Source: Heliocidaris erythrogramma
Lineage: Eukaryota > Echinodermata > Echinoidea > Camarodonta > Echinometridae
Length of the DNA: 64,000 nt
Reading direction: 5' to 3'
NCBI GenBank assembly: GCA_025617745.1
Contig: CM046855.1
Span: 45,251,313-45,315,312 of the forward strand
The notes below the pieces were generated by a model. That model was not told the origin of the DNA and searched no databases. It worked only from the letters and a program-made list of their open reading frames with translations. Positions 52,441 through 64,000 of this stretch are shown here, piece by piece; positions within the stretch are counted from its first letter, which is position 1, and every line of letters begins with the position of its first letter. A program made the translations under genes and the position numbers.

Positions 52441-55400
52441 CTCACCCATAAGAATACAATTTTTTTCTCTCGACATTTTATACATAATATACATGTAGTT
52501 GCTCCCATGTATGCATGAACACAAATAGGCTTGAAAGTGACTTTGAAGATACCATCACGGAACAAGTTGCTCTTGTTTTCTTCTTTTTCTAAACAAAAAT
52601 ATGTCGGTCAATGACATGTACACCTATACAGGTCTTCAAAATGTACAATGGATGGTCTCATAAAACTTGTTCTTGTTTGTATTATAAGACCTTATGTAAA
52701 AAAAGAAAATGAATTCATTTTATTCTAAGAGGACTAATTCTTAGTTTCATTCCACAATACACACTTTCAAGCAAGGACGTTGGCAGTAACTTGTAGCAGA
52801 CGACTCAAACAACCTTCATATGGAATTGAATATCTAAATGTTAGCGCATATCACCTGTAAATGAGGTTATTTCATTTCCTTTGATTATATTTCTAATCCA
52901 TTTTACTTGGCAGAGTGAATAGCGATCCTTATCACTCCCTTCTCCTGCTTTGATATTGTTGGCTCCATCCAGAAAAATAATTAACAGGCTTCATGGATCA
53001 TAAAGAGCTCATCACTCGGGTTGTTGAACCTCACTCTACCAATTACCAGTAAACAAAAAACACTCATTGAAAATGACTGAGGGAAACTCTCTTGGCTCAT
53101 GGCCTGCCCGGAGAGGCTTGATTTCTATGGATAGCACATGATAAAGGTCAGCCGGCCAGGCTTTTCATGGCGGGCTTTGAGCACTATGCTGATATTGTAT
53201 GTTTCGTAAACATGTTCCACATAAAGTATCAAAGATCTAAATATATTTGATACAAAAAGAATTGTGTTTGTAAACAGAATCCTACATGTACATGGCTACA
53301 TGTATGCAGTAAAGTACATGTCATATCTCACATGAATTTTGAATGTGCATGTACATGTACATGTAAACTGCACAGTAAAAAATGTGCATTATATTAAACA
53401 TTGTTCATGTGTTAGTTCCAGACACCTTGCCTCCATTTGATATGTTTGGGGGTGGGGGAATTGCATTTATAGGAAGCTTTCATCTACATGACAACACAAA
53501 TCCCCTTTCTCTCATCTCAAAACATGATTTCGATATATCTACAAAGTGATATACCAGTATTGGTACCTTAACAAACTTGATACATTCAAGCATATTATAA
53601 ATCCTTTCCAAACATACTGTATATTAAAATATAATTCACATTCTGGATCAGAGCTTTACTGTCATCGGAATCAGATATTATTCCATGTATCATCAAAAGT
53701 GATCTTCAACACTTCGCAAGTAGGGCCTACCAAGGAACTTCAAACAAGCTCCTTGGGCCTACAGACGAGTGTGAACAGATCTCTAACTGATGATCACGTT
53801 TGGGTTCATGTATGGGTTCACATTTGGATTTAGAGACGTGACACGACCTCAGGCACAAAGGGGCCAAAATTATGATGACCAGTCATGGCTCTGGTATTTC
53901 TCTGGCAAGGCAAGTTGGGAGGATGGGGATTTGTTCGTAATAAGCAGCAGAAATGGTGCCATGGCCCTAAGGATAATTCAGGATTGATGGCATGCATTGA
54001 TGTTTGAATTCTCATGGAGGTTATGGGGTCAAGTCTTTCACAAAAAGGATTTTCCTACAAAAGATATATCACAACAAGTTTACTTTTGGATGTGTTTGAA
54101 TATTTGTATGATTGAATACAAGTTATATGCCCCAGGTCGAACTCATCTACATATTTTTCCAAAGCTATTGAAAAGGTGGTTAATATCAGAAAATGTGATG
54201 AATCTGTGAATATCTGCACCAGTGGTATGAACTTTGGTCATCATATTTTCCATCTTCAAAAAATACCGAATATAAAACTTCGAATGAAACAGAGGGAAAT
54301 GAGTGGGCATAAGTGTCAAAAATTACATAAGGAACTATTGAAAAGATTAAAGGGTTAAAGAACTGAAGAAAATAGAAAGAATCTATTTTTGTTTAATAAT
54401 ATGGTAGACTTCCATGGTTTAGAAATATGAAAATCATCATCTGTAGTAAAGAAGCTTTGACAATGACATTTTAATTTTCATGGGTTTTCATGAAAAAAAA
54501 TTGCCTTTCTATTTGATATTCCACCATTATTGAATTATTGTCATTGGAACTTCCATAAACACAATTTTTTATTTCTATTTTTATACAATTTTCTAATTTT
54601 TGACTAATTATTGCTCACCAAGTGTCAATATTTGTTCATGCCCACTTAATATTAGGAGTAGGTTCATGATAAATATATTAAACCATGCACTGTGACAAAG
54701 TAACCTTCTCTTCATTGTGCAAATATTTTATCACTTGGAAATACAAGGTTAATGGCAATTAACCTTTAGTTTTGACCAAATTCTTCTCATCATTTTCAAA
54801 GAAAAGGAACATTTTTGGTTTCAGGAAACCCAATCAAAAATGTCACCATAGGCAGCTCCCTCCCTCTCTCATCTTTCCTTCTTTTTCCTTTTCACTTTTT
54901 TTTTCTCCTTTTCATTACTCAAGTATTTTCATATTATGATGTATTTATTTGTTTATCTTGTTATTCTAGAGTTACATGTATTTATATCATTAACTACATA
55001 AAGTTGTTGCTGCTGTACCAGTGAATATCAATATTTATACGTTTTTTAAATACAGATAAATAAAATAATTTGAATATGAATCTTAAATAGAAAAATATAT
55101 TCATGAAAGAATTGAATACTCTTGAAAAACAAATATTTTTGTCAAATCCAACAAATCACTCCTTCACACATTTTCCTTGCAATCAAATATATTGCATTAT
55201 AAAGCCAGTGCATGGAAATCATATTGTAATACGTATGGACCGTGCTGTTTGCAAACACTACAATTACTTCCATTAGTGCTGTAGTGCATCATTCAATATA
55301 GCAGCACTCAGTTCATGTAGAATCTTGATTCAATGCCACTCAAATTTGAATGGATCATAGCGGAGAGAAATGGTAAGGAAATTACATTCAATGCTACGTC

Positions 55401-58400
55401 TTACCTTATGAATGCATGGAGATCCCTGCAGAAAATGGTTGGTTTCTTTGTGGTTATTCTGAAAGTAATGAAACATACAATATGCAATGAGAAGAAAGTC
55501 CTCCAAACCATACGATCCTTCCTTGAAATACCGCACTCATGCTGTTATCATATTAGACTTATAAAAATTCCAATACATCCAGTACAACATCAAATTTTCC
55601 ACAAAAATCACACACGTACGACATGTTTCCTTGTAACACAGTCCTGTACATTTAGCTTTGTGAGGTATTCGAGACCTTCCTTTTGAACTTGACGTCAAAA
55701 AAGAAAATCACTCTTCCCAAAAATACCATCCCTTGGCACATAGACAGCAGATTGTATCGTAATATATCTAAATATGGAGATCCACTTTAGGGCCCAGAAT
55801 GCCTGATTTTGCCATTTCTGCTGAGCCGGCAAGACCTGACCGTGAGTCGCAAATTACTATTACACATGGAGCGTTTAATAAAATGGCACATGACTAGATT
55901 ATGTTGGCTTTGCGCTTGCCGTTAAGAGGCATGCGGCTGGTTGGCTCGTGGAATTATTACTGCTGGCATTCATCGGATTCTATCTATTAAATCCTGAATT
56001 CCACTAATTTGACTCATACTATACAACTGATTGATAAAGAGTGTGGAAGAATTTCAGGTGACAGACTGCATTCGACTTTATATCAAGTTCACTGCTATTT
56101 CATGACACATTCCTCATATCGCAAAGTAATAATTACAACAGAAAAAAAGAGTGCCATCCAAATAATGAGAGAAAATGAATGCCCAGTTCTAATCATTCTT
56201 GAGAGCAAAAGATTATTAAATTATAATTTTGAGCTTTCAAATGGACAGACATGGTAGTCAATGTGGCATCACTTTTTTCAATGACTTTCAATCACAGGTT
56301 TCAGACCAAACAGAGAAAATGGGGATAAACTACACATATATACATGGGAAGCTTTGAGTGGAAGAGTCCAGATCCCACTGTTCCCACTTTGTATTTAGTT
56401 TCTCCAGTCATTGTTTGACATTTGCATTAGCTGGAGAGTGTTAGAATGTTGAATGGTGGCAATGATAGTGCCCTGACCTACTAATGTACTACTATTGTTC
56501 TTTACTATTTCTCTCCACTCTTCAAGTGCTTTTGGACAATTTCACAAGATTATTATCTAAAAGACAGTCCTGAATCTTCCTGTGATGATTCATAGTGGCC
56601 AGTTTTTTCCCACACCCTTGCTTAATCCCTGTTCTTTCCTCCCACTTCAATATGCAGTATGAATGGATCAGGAATAGAATTTGGGGTATCCCATTCCAAG
56701 TTCAAGTTTATGTCCTTTATGGGTCCCAATAGGGCAATGTTATGCAGGGCATTATTGTGACCTACATGCATGTCTTACGCGTCTCAGCATGATACTAGAG
56801 CGAACAGTCCATTTATCCATTCTTCTGCTTCTTTTTGGATACTACATGTAGCTCTCAACATTCCATCAGGAACCACACAATAATTTTTTCATGTAAAAAT
56901 GGTGATCAAGAATTGTGTGCCTGTATCGAATTCAAATATAATAGTAGACCACATCATGAACTAGTCAAAGTGTCTTAGGGCTTGGGAACATAGGTTGATA
57001 ACATGTTCACTTTGAATTATCAGACAGGCTACTTTGCACTAGGATTTAAATGCGACAGATCACAATTAACAGGCTTCAAGAGCTTTCAGTTCCAAACTGT
57101 GAAGTACAATTCACGAGAAAATCTATTAGTTCACGTACATTGTACATGCACTCGGCAACTACAGCACAGTCCACAATACAGGTTCAGTTCAATCTCTCAT
57201 GCCACACAAATTATCAGTACGGTTGTCATTTCTTCTCTGATCCAAAAGTAGAATCCATCAGAAGTCAACCATGACCATGAGCTTGTTTTCATGGGTGATC
57301 TCCACTTTGGAAACCTTCAAAATCAAAACAAACATGGACCTTCGCTGAGTTCTGTTGTCACTATAAAAGAGTCAAATTCCATTTTGTCAATGTCATTAAA
57401 CAAACAGCGACAGTATCCTACATTTTGTAAACAGGGCAAAAATATGTCATTTATTTTGTATTACTGGTATACATGTAGGCCTTATATGGCCACTGTTACA
57501 AGTTCTTCTTTCATGATTTTAATTATGTGTCTCCATTTTAATGTAAACAGTAGTTTTTCATTGGAGGCACTTCAATTATGAAGGGATATAGGAGTCTATA
57601 GTTGCTCACCAATCAACTTTATGGCAGATTATTTGATTGCATTATTTTATCACTAGTTCACTACGTCGTAATTTATTTATGATTTGCTTTGCATACCTTA
57701 CTTTTTATATATCTATGATATAATTGTTTATATAGAAGCCTCTTGTAAAACAGTGTAGTACACACAGACAATTAGGCCACCTCGACTACCGTAGATAATG
57801 AGTGGATGATTGAAAACTCAATGAAATAATTGAATAAATTAGTAAATAACAAATAAATAAAAAAAAATCTTTTCGTCCTCTTTTAGAAAGGTGTATACAA
57901 TGCACTTTAGATGCAATCGGAACACAGTGTCTCATTTCTTTATCACTCTTATATATTCTAACAATTACTCACTGATGTATAGAGAATGAGTAATTAATTC
58001 ACCGAGGCTGATCCAGGAAGTGCATACTTTTGAATGAAATGCTGCGGATCATTCACAGAATATCTGGGAAATCCTGCATTCTTGCTGTCCTGTCCTCGAT
58101 AAAAATACTTTTTTTTTAGAGTAACTGGCACATTTCTCACTCACTGTACATGAAAACAATGATCCAATTTAGAATACAAGTGTTTAGTCCTACACATATC
58201 TAAGGCCAAACCTCAACTTGATGTCCAGACTTTTCAGTACAATTGCATATTAAGCGTTGTAATGATGTTCAATGTAGTATTTCCAAGTTTTTCATAGGCT
58301 ATTCATGAAACCCATTTATCATTTATATCAAATTAGCAAAAAAAATATATATTTAATACCCCAAGATAAAGCTTACCAAAAATATAAAATGCACTGGGTT

Positions 58401-58530
58401 TTTTTTTAAGTTTAACATTTTTTTCAATCCCTGAATAGTTACATATTTGACAGTACATGTATCTCACACATCTGTATTCAAATTGATGGATTTTTGTTTT
58501 CTATGCATTACATGTACCATGAATAGACTA
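52441..58530. other. non-coding region, 6.1 kb
   Basis: AT-rich with ACATGT runs (for example 53345-53365). No supported exon; the longest frames (such as 55333-55686) have no recognisable domain or splice context. Confidence 0.5.
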
Positions 58531-59158
58531 CTGTACGAGCTGAAATTTTCGCGAATTTCGCGAGTAGCCTTTGAACCGCGAAAATAACACGCGAATATAA
58601 AAGCGCACTTGTAAAAACAAAAACACGCAAAAACATGTGGAAAAAAAGAGAGATGAAAAAGCCACACAGATTTAGCAAGGCATAGAGATGTGCATGCGGC
58701 CTCGCCTTCCGCTTGAAATGCGTCTTCATACACACACGTGCTTGCCATGCGTCTTTATACGTATACACACGCCAGTGCGGAGAGTGCGAAGATCGTAGGA
58801 GAATGCATGGATGGATCACACATTCATCTCATCTTTATTTTTGTGCCTACGATCAATACATGCAGCGCAGCTCCGCAGGTAAAAATGCAAGCGCATAGTG
58901 CGGTGAACCGGCATGATCACGTGTTGACCCTTACCCACTTTCCACCCAAAAGACATTTAGTCCTAGACAAACAAACAAAAAAATCATTATTTTTTTATCC
59001 ATTTATGAGTAATAAAAAAAAATAATAGGTAGGCCAAGGTCTAGATCTATGTCATGATGCTTTGTTTTCAAACTAGACAGGGCAATGTATTCGCCTTACT
59101 GTACCAAGATTTTATTTTTTTAATCAAAATTTTACACAATCGATAGCAACCCCAAACT

Positions 59159-59190
59159 CCCCCCCCCCCCCCCACACACACAAAAAAAAA
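59159..59190. repeat. C-run followed by CA/A-run
   Basis: About 14 C, then CACACACAC and A-run; low complexity within the outer transposon. Confidence 0.85.
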
Positions 59191-59531
59191 TCTCAAGATT
59201 ATATTTCCATTGGAAAAAAAAAAGCTTTACAATGTATTTCAATGATTGACTTCAGCAGTGTGTTTTTATGTCGCAGACACTTTAATAGATCCAACTTGGA
59301 TATAGATCTAGATCTAGGCCTAGACCTACTAATAACAAGTTTGTTTTGTTGACCAAAAGTCTTAAAATTTCCTTTCAGAGATACTATAGTTCGTATCAGC
59401 TCACTGTACATAGACTTGCATCACACATGTATCAAGTGCTTCCGAGTCCAGCGCGAATCGGATACATTATATTTTCTTAGGTTTAGATTGTATGTTTCTT
59501 TTCACAAGCACAAGGTATAATGTTAAGTTTA

Positions 59532-61102
59532 CCATACAGTCGCGTGTATAAGGCGCACTTTTTTTCACGGCAGAGAATGTCAAAAGTCGGGGTGCGCCAT
59601 ATAAACGAGTACAAGGAAATGATGACGAAATGCAGCTGTTACTGGGTCTTGCCCGCCAGCGCTACCCGCCGCCCCAGGCCCCCGGCGCGGCCGGACATAT
59701 CACATGTAACACTAGGCCTATGTCATTGCACTGTATCGGGGTAGTGTGCAGTTGAACGACAATTGTCTGATTTTTATATTAAAAACTCCGCTTTATAAAA
59801 CAATTATCGAAATTCTACATACATGGCCCGTATAATCCTAGTCTAAGCTTCACTTTCATAACTGTAATGACGAAAACCAGATTGAATTCGCGGCTATAAT
59901 GATGAAAATAGATCGTCTTTTTCATTTGTTCGCAAGGTGGCTGTAGATGACTGTACATGGTATGACCAAGAGGTGGCGCGCGCGCGATAAACGGCATGAG
60001 CTAGCTACAGAGAGTATCTACACTGATCCGCCATGTTTTACACAAAGACAGCATACGTGCAGGATTATTATGCGCGTGTTACAGCTCTCTTTATAAACGG
60101 CCTCTGGCATCTTCCTTTTTCTATTTTACATGTGACCTACGGGCGCCATTTTTTTTTCTTTGATTCTAACGAACAATAATTTTTCTTCCGATTGGTAGCC
60201 TAGTTTGAATTATTATTTTGTACCGTTACTGTGGTATGAATAATATTTGTTTCCTCAAATTTTGGAGGGGTTTTCCTTTATAATTCTTCAATGTCTTATA
60301 TTTTTAAGTGAGGGGCAGGCTTAATTGTTGACCATTGCTTTTGATATTTGATCTAGGTTTTTTCTTCGTAAATTCCCTCTTTCGGTAGGCCTACTTTTAA
60401 AGAAAATTATTACTATTCCTTATCTTAATATTTCTTAATTCTGATGTACTCTAACAATGAATAAATTTGTGCCTCAAATTTTTCTAAAGACCTGAAAGCT
60501 ATCTTTTCATTTTATATTTTCTTCTCAGACTTTTTCTTTTTCTGTGATTTATTTATTTTTTATTTTTTGGTGTGTTTGTGTGTGTGGTGTTGTTAGTTCT
60601 TCAAACGCCGAGTTTCCATTCCGGAGTAAATTTCGTTGATTTGTTTCATTAATTTTTATATCATTACACCGGATTAGATATGCAAACCAGCAATGATATA
60701 TTATGTTCTGTCCCTAGCCCTGCCCCCTAAATATTCATCTCGCTCCCTCGCTCCCTCGCTCACGCTCTCTCTCTTCCAAGCTCTCCCGCGTGAGTTTCCC
60801 TGTCTTGCTCATACAATGAAGTGTGCGCTATTAACGGCGTTGTACACACACATACCCCTACGTATACACACACTGTATACATATGTACTGATAGATTTTT
60901 GCGGAGCTAAGTAGCGGCGCTGATATGACTGGAAGTTCAAACTTTCACTCATTCTGGGGCCGATTCCGAGCCTCGTATGTATTATCACGCGATAGAATCG
61001 CGCCATGTGCAAAGACGTCAATTTTTTTTTTTTTAAATACAGAGGGTCGAAAGTGTGGGTGCGCCTTATATACGTGTGCGCCGTGTACACGCGACTATAC
61101 GG
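59532..61102. mobile_element. nested 1.6-kb DNA transposon with TA duplication
   Basis: Left end CCATACAGTCGCGTGTATAA then GGCGCAC and right end GTGCGCCGTGTACACGCGAC then TATACGG are inverted repeats of about 27 bp with a few mismatches, flanked by TA at 59530-59531 and 61103-61104. A second GGGTGCGCC/TATA motif repeats just inside each end (59590, 61058). Non-coding; sits wholly within 58531-61285. Confidence 0.78.
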
Positions 61103-61285
61103 TACTAGTTTTCTTTTTCAGTTGAAACCATTGAGTAGTTCATGAAACCGTTTGTGTGAGTGTTTTTTCAACTTGAAGTAATGATTTGACCCTCCCCAGC
61201 AACCGCAAAATTAACAACGCGCGAAAATGTCCGACGAGTAGAAATTCGCGAAAATGTCTGTACGCGAAAATTTCAGCTCGCACAG

Positions 61286-61588
61286 TATTTTTCCCTTGTT
61301 TGAAAAAACAAATGACAAGCCAACATCATTACGTTTTGGGGTTTGTTTTTTTCTAATCAGGCGGAACTTGTAGAGCACTCTCAGCAAAATTAAAGAGAGA
61401 TATACATGTATGAGGAAGATATCCACATGCATTAGTACATGTAGGACTACACGTATCTGTACATGAACATACATGTACCAGCCACATGTTAAACAATAAT
61501 TCTCTCTGTTTCAAAGTTTGAATAGGAATAAGTACCCAATCTCTTCTCAGATAGTCACAGTACAGTCACTAGAGAGAGAGAGAGAGAA

Positions 61589-61667
<79 letters not shown>

Positions 61668-64000
61668 ACAACAATCCCAGAGTTCATATATCATTAAGTA
61701 CAGTTGTACACTTACTCAAGCATCGTGAACAAAGCCGAAAAAGAACGAGCTTTCCACCCTATTACCCATTGCATATGAGGTCTCATTGTGTTTCTCCCTC
61801 TACTTCCAACACAAACAAGCGATGAAGCAGTCTAAACACTCATCCAGACTGCACTGAGCTACAATACCCTGTACAATAGTTTGAAAACATCAAGTTATTG
61901 TGGTAGTTTTATAGTAGGCCTACATGTATGCATATTGCATAGAAGGGACGTCCAAATTTTCTGCAGCTCTTGACAAAATGTTATCACAAGGACTCATTAT
62001 ATTGCACCCTTTCTGAAATATTTACAATGTAGGCCAGCATTTGCAAGAACAAGATAATAGTGTTTTATTTTCTTCTTCATCATTGGTCCATTATTTTAGC
62101 CAACTGAACTCTTAGGCTTACTTCTATTCGTCACATGTTGAACATGCACATGTCTGCAAAGGGAGGGCTGTAATGAATAATGAGAAGAATTCTACCAAAG
62201 AACACTCAACAAACGGTGAAGAAAATGCAAAATGTATGCCTGCGCGCATTGTGCATTGAACTAAATATTGGACAGCAATCGTAAAGGATTTGCCTGGTAT
62301 GGCACGAGGGGTGACAGAAAGGTGGAGTCCAAAAATGGGGTCACAAATCTACCCCTCCAATACAACCAGCTCATGTCAAGATATATTTAGGAGTCATGTT
62401 ACTGGCAGCTAAAATGCGAATGATCAATGCACTGAAATTGCATTTCAGGGCATAATTGCCCGAGATTAAAAATGTAAAGTAGGAAACAATTTTTCTCAAA
62501 TGCAAAACAGTAGCTCCCGGAATTGAAGAAGGAGTCCCAACAAATTTTAAACAGTTGGAAAATAGCCCAAGAATTTTTTCTTTCTTTTTTTCTCTCACTA
62601 CAACATATGGTAGATAAAGGCCTAAAATACACACATCTATGTACATATATGTATTTCTATCTTTTCTTTTTTTAACTCTACTGTTAAATCAGAGTCTAGA
62701 CCACATTGCTAGTTACACACTGTTAAAAACTTCAGGTAGACCTGTGTATGTACACAATGGAAGTAAGTGTACATTGTACCAAGGCAGTCAAAATATGAAT
62801 CCATTATCAGTAGAACCAGAAAAGGGTCCTTGGAATGGATGGACTTTGGCATGATGCTGCAAACTCATGAATGACTGTACAAAATACAAGTTATTTTGAA
62901 TAATGGTGTAATGTTTTCGGTTCATTGAGATAAAGATATTTAAATATAACATTCAACAACTATATGGCAATAATGTGATAAATGAACATCAACATTTTTA
63001 TTCGTATGTGGCTTCTCTCAATAAAAATGTCACCCTTCTGAGTTCTATTAAAACTCGTAGAATACACATAGGGCTATACATAAGAGTGCACATTTTGTGC
63101 AATTTCAATTTTCAGACTAAATCTGCACAATATCTCTGTAATACTTGGCAACCATTTTATCATCAACATGGTATGTACATGTATGACCCAACATGCGCAT
63201 CAGTGGAGTTTAAGTGTACATTAGGCCTACTTGGCTACATCTAATGTTTTTTGGGGGGTGTAAATCCATTTTGGGGTTTTGACTGGTATTAAATCACTGA
63301 AAGCCAGATAACACACCCTTCATTGAAACACCTCTGAGTGAGACAAAAGTCAATATTTTGTTGGTTGGGCCTAGTTAATGAATCATCTTCTTCTTGCATT
63401 GTTTGTTCATATATATACGAAAATACATGTAGGTGCACTGTGTAGGTTACAACTATGCAGCATGTTTGCCTTGATAATTACATGACAAACACTGCATTTG
63501 GGTATTCTGAGCAAGGTTACACCTACTGTACAAAGCTACAAGTGTATGCACATGTAGATTTAGGCAGACCTACACCATGTACATTACTCTATATGTAAGC
63601 AATTATCATTGATGGACAGAATTTGTACACTATTCCTGATCTAGTGCAATATATGGTGTGTGTAATTTAGTGAGATGGCAAATGGAAATTGCGCACTAGC
63701 TCGTTAGCACAATCAGGCAACTACATTGTACTTAATGCAGGCAACAGTAATGATTGCCATACTTTAATCAATTAAAATGTGTCTTGATAAATGTGCAGTA
63801 TACAAATATTTGCAGGCGCATTTAGTGTTTAAAATACATGTATCAAATAATTTACAGGAGTAATTATTATGCACAGAGAATACAACAATTACATGTATGA
63901 TTAAATAGTCAGACCTTTCTCATTTGTTTCCTGAAGTACCCCTCAAGAAGAAGCCATTGAAGTACATACATGTACATGTACATGTATATACTTACAGGAA
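61286..64000. other. non-coding region with GA microsatellite
   Basis: After the transposon come a long GA microsatellite and AT-rich sequence with frequent ACATGTA. No supported exon or RNA. Confidence 0.5.
61570..61668. repeat. GA microsatellite
   Basis: About 100 bp of nearly pure AG/GA with a few interruptions (GAAAGG, GAAGAG). Confidence 0.95.

Larger units (their letters stand above)
58531..61285. mobile_element. 2.75-kb DNA transposon with TA duplication
   Basis: Left end CTGTACGAGCTGAAATTTTC then GCG (58531) and right end CGC then GAAAATTTCAGCTCGCACAG (to 61285) differ at one position in 23; TA flanks at 58529-58530 and 61286-61287. Subterminal TTCGCGAATTTCGCG motifs recur at both ends. 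TA target choice suggests the Tc1/mariner-like group. No transposase recognised; more than half the length is a second element inserted at 59532-61102. Confidence 0.78.

Noticed and set aside
55333-55686. 117-codon plus-strand frame
   Set aside because: No domain or family pattern; composition like the surrounding non-coding DNA.

Overview
This is a stretch of animal (metazoan) genomic DNA, not bacterial. It has spliced exons with canonical GT-AG borders, long AT-rich non-coding stretches, a LINE retrotransposon, tRNA-headed SINEs and many short inverted-repeat transposons. The palindrome TACATGTA and ACATGT runs recur throughout, and several CpG-rich islands of repeat DNA are present. Together these suggest a marine invertebrate, most likely an echinoderm or other invertebrate deuterostome. 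The species assignment is an inference and is weak.

Region 1 (1-23,616) holds the 5' half of one protein-coding gene on the minus strand, a SIPA1L-family (signal-induced proliferation-associated 1-like, spine-associated RapGAP) gene. Eight coding exons could be placed by splice sites and protein similarity: 23108-21738, 20538-20372, 17431-17286, 16065-15914, 4403-4215, 3616-3541, 2726-2628 and 1224-1124. All intron phases match and the exons total 2,301 nt (767 codons). The reading frame leaves the window on the left, inside the RapGAP catalytic domain. The introns (0.6 to 11.5 kb) carry a TTAA-flanked piggyBac-like element, a Crypton-like recombinase fragment, hairpin elements, a SINE and several MITE families.

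Region 2 (23,617-31,407) is upstream of the gene. It holds a tRNA-derived SINE with a probable 9-bp target duplication (25,921-26,214) and one LINE of the CR1/L2 type (about 26,980-31,407, plus strand). The LINE is truncated at its 5' end and its ORF2 is split by a -1 frameshift in a run of six G.

Region 3 (31,408-64,000) shows no convincing host exon. It contains several non-autonomous DNA transposons whose ends can be defined by inverted repeats: a 1.3-kb element with perfect 37-bp ends and an internal degenerate tandem array (47,011-48,336), a Tc1/mariner-like MITE (51,141-51,356), a Harbinger-like element with TTA duplications (51,593-52,437), and a 2.75-kb TA-flanked element with a second TA-flanked element inside it (58,531-61,285 and 59,532-61,102). 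The rest is unremarkable AT-rich sequence with simple repeats. The most unusual parts are the nested and internally repetitive transposons; no entirely new gene system was found.
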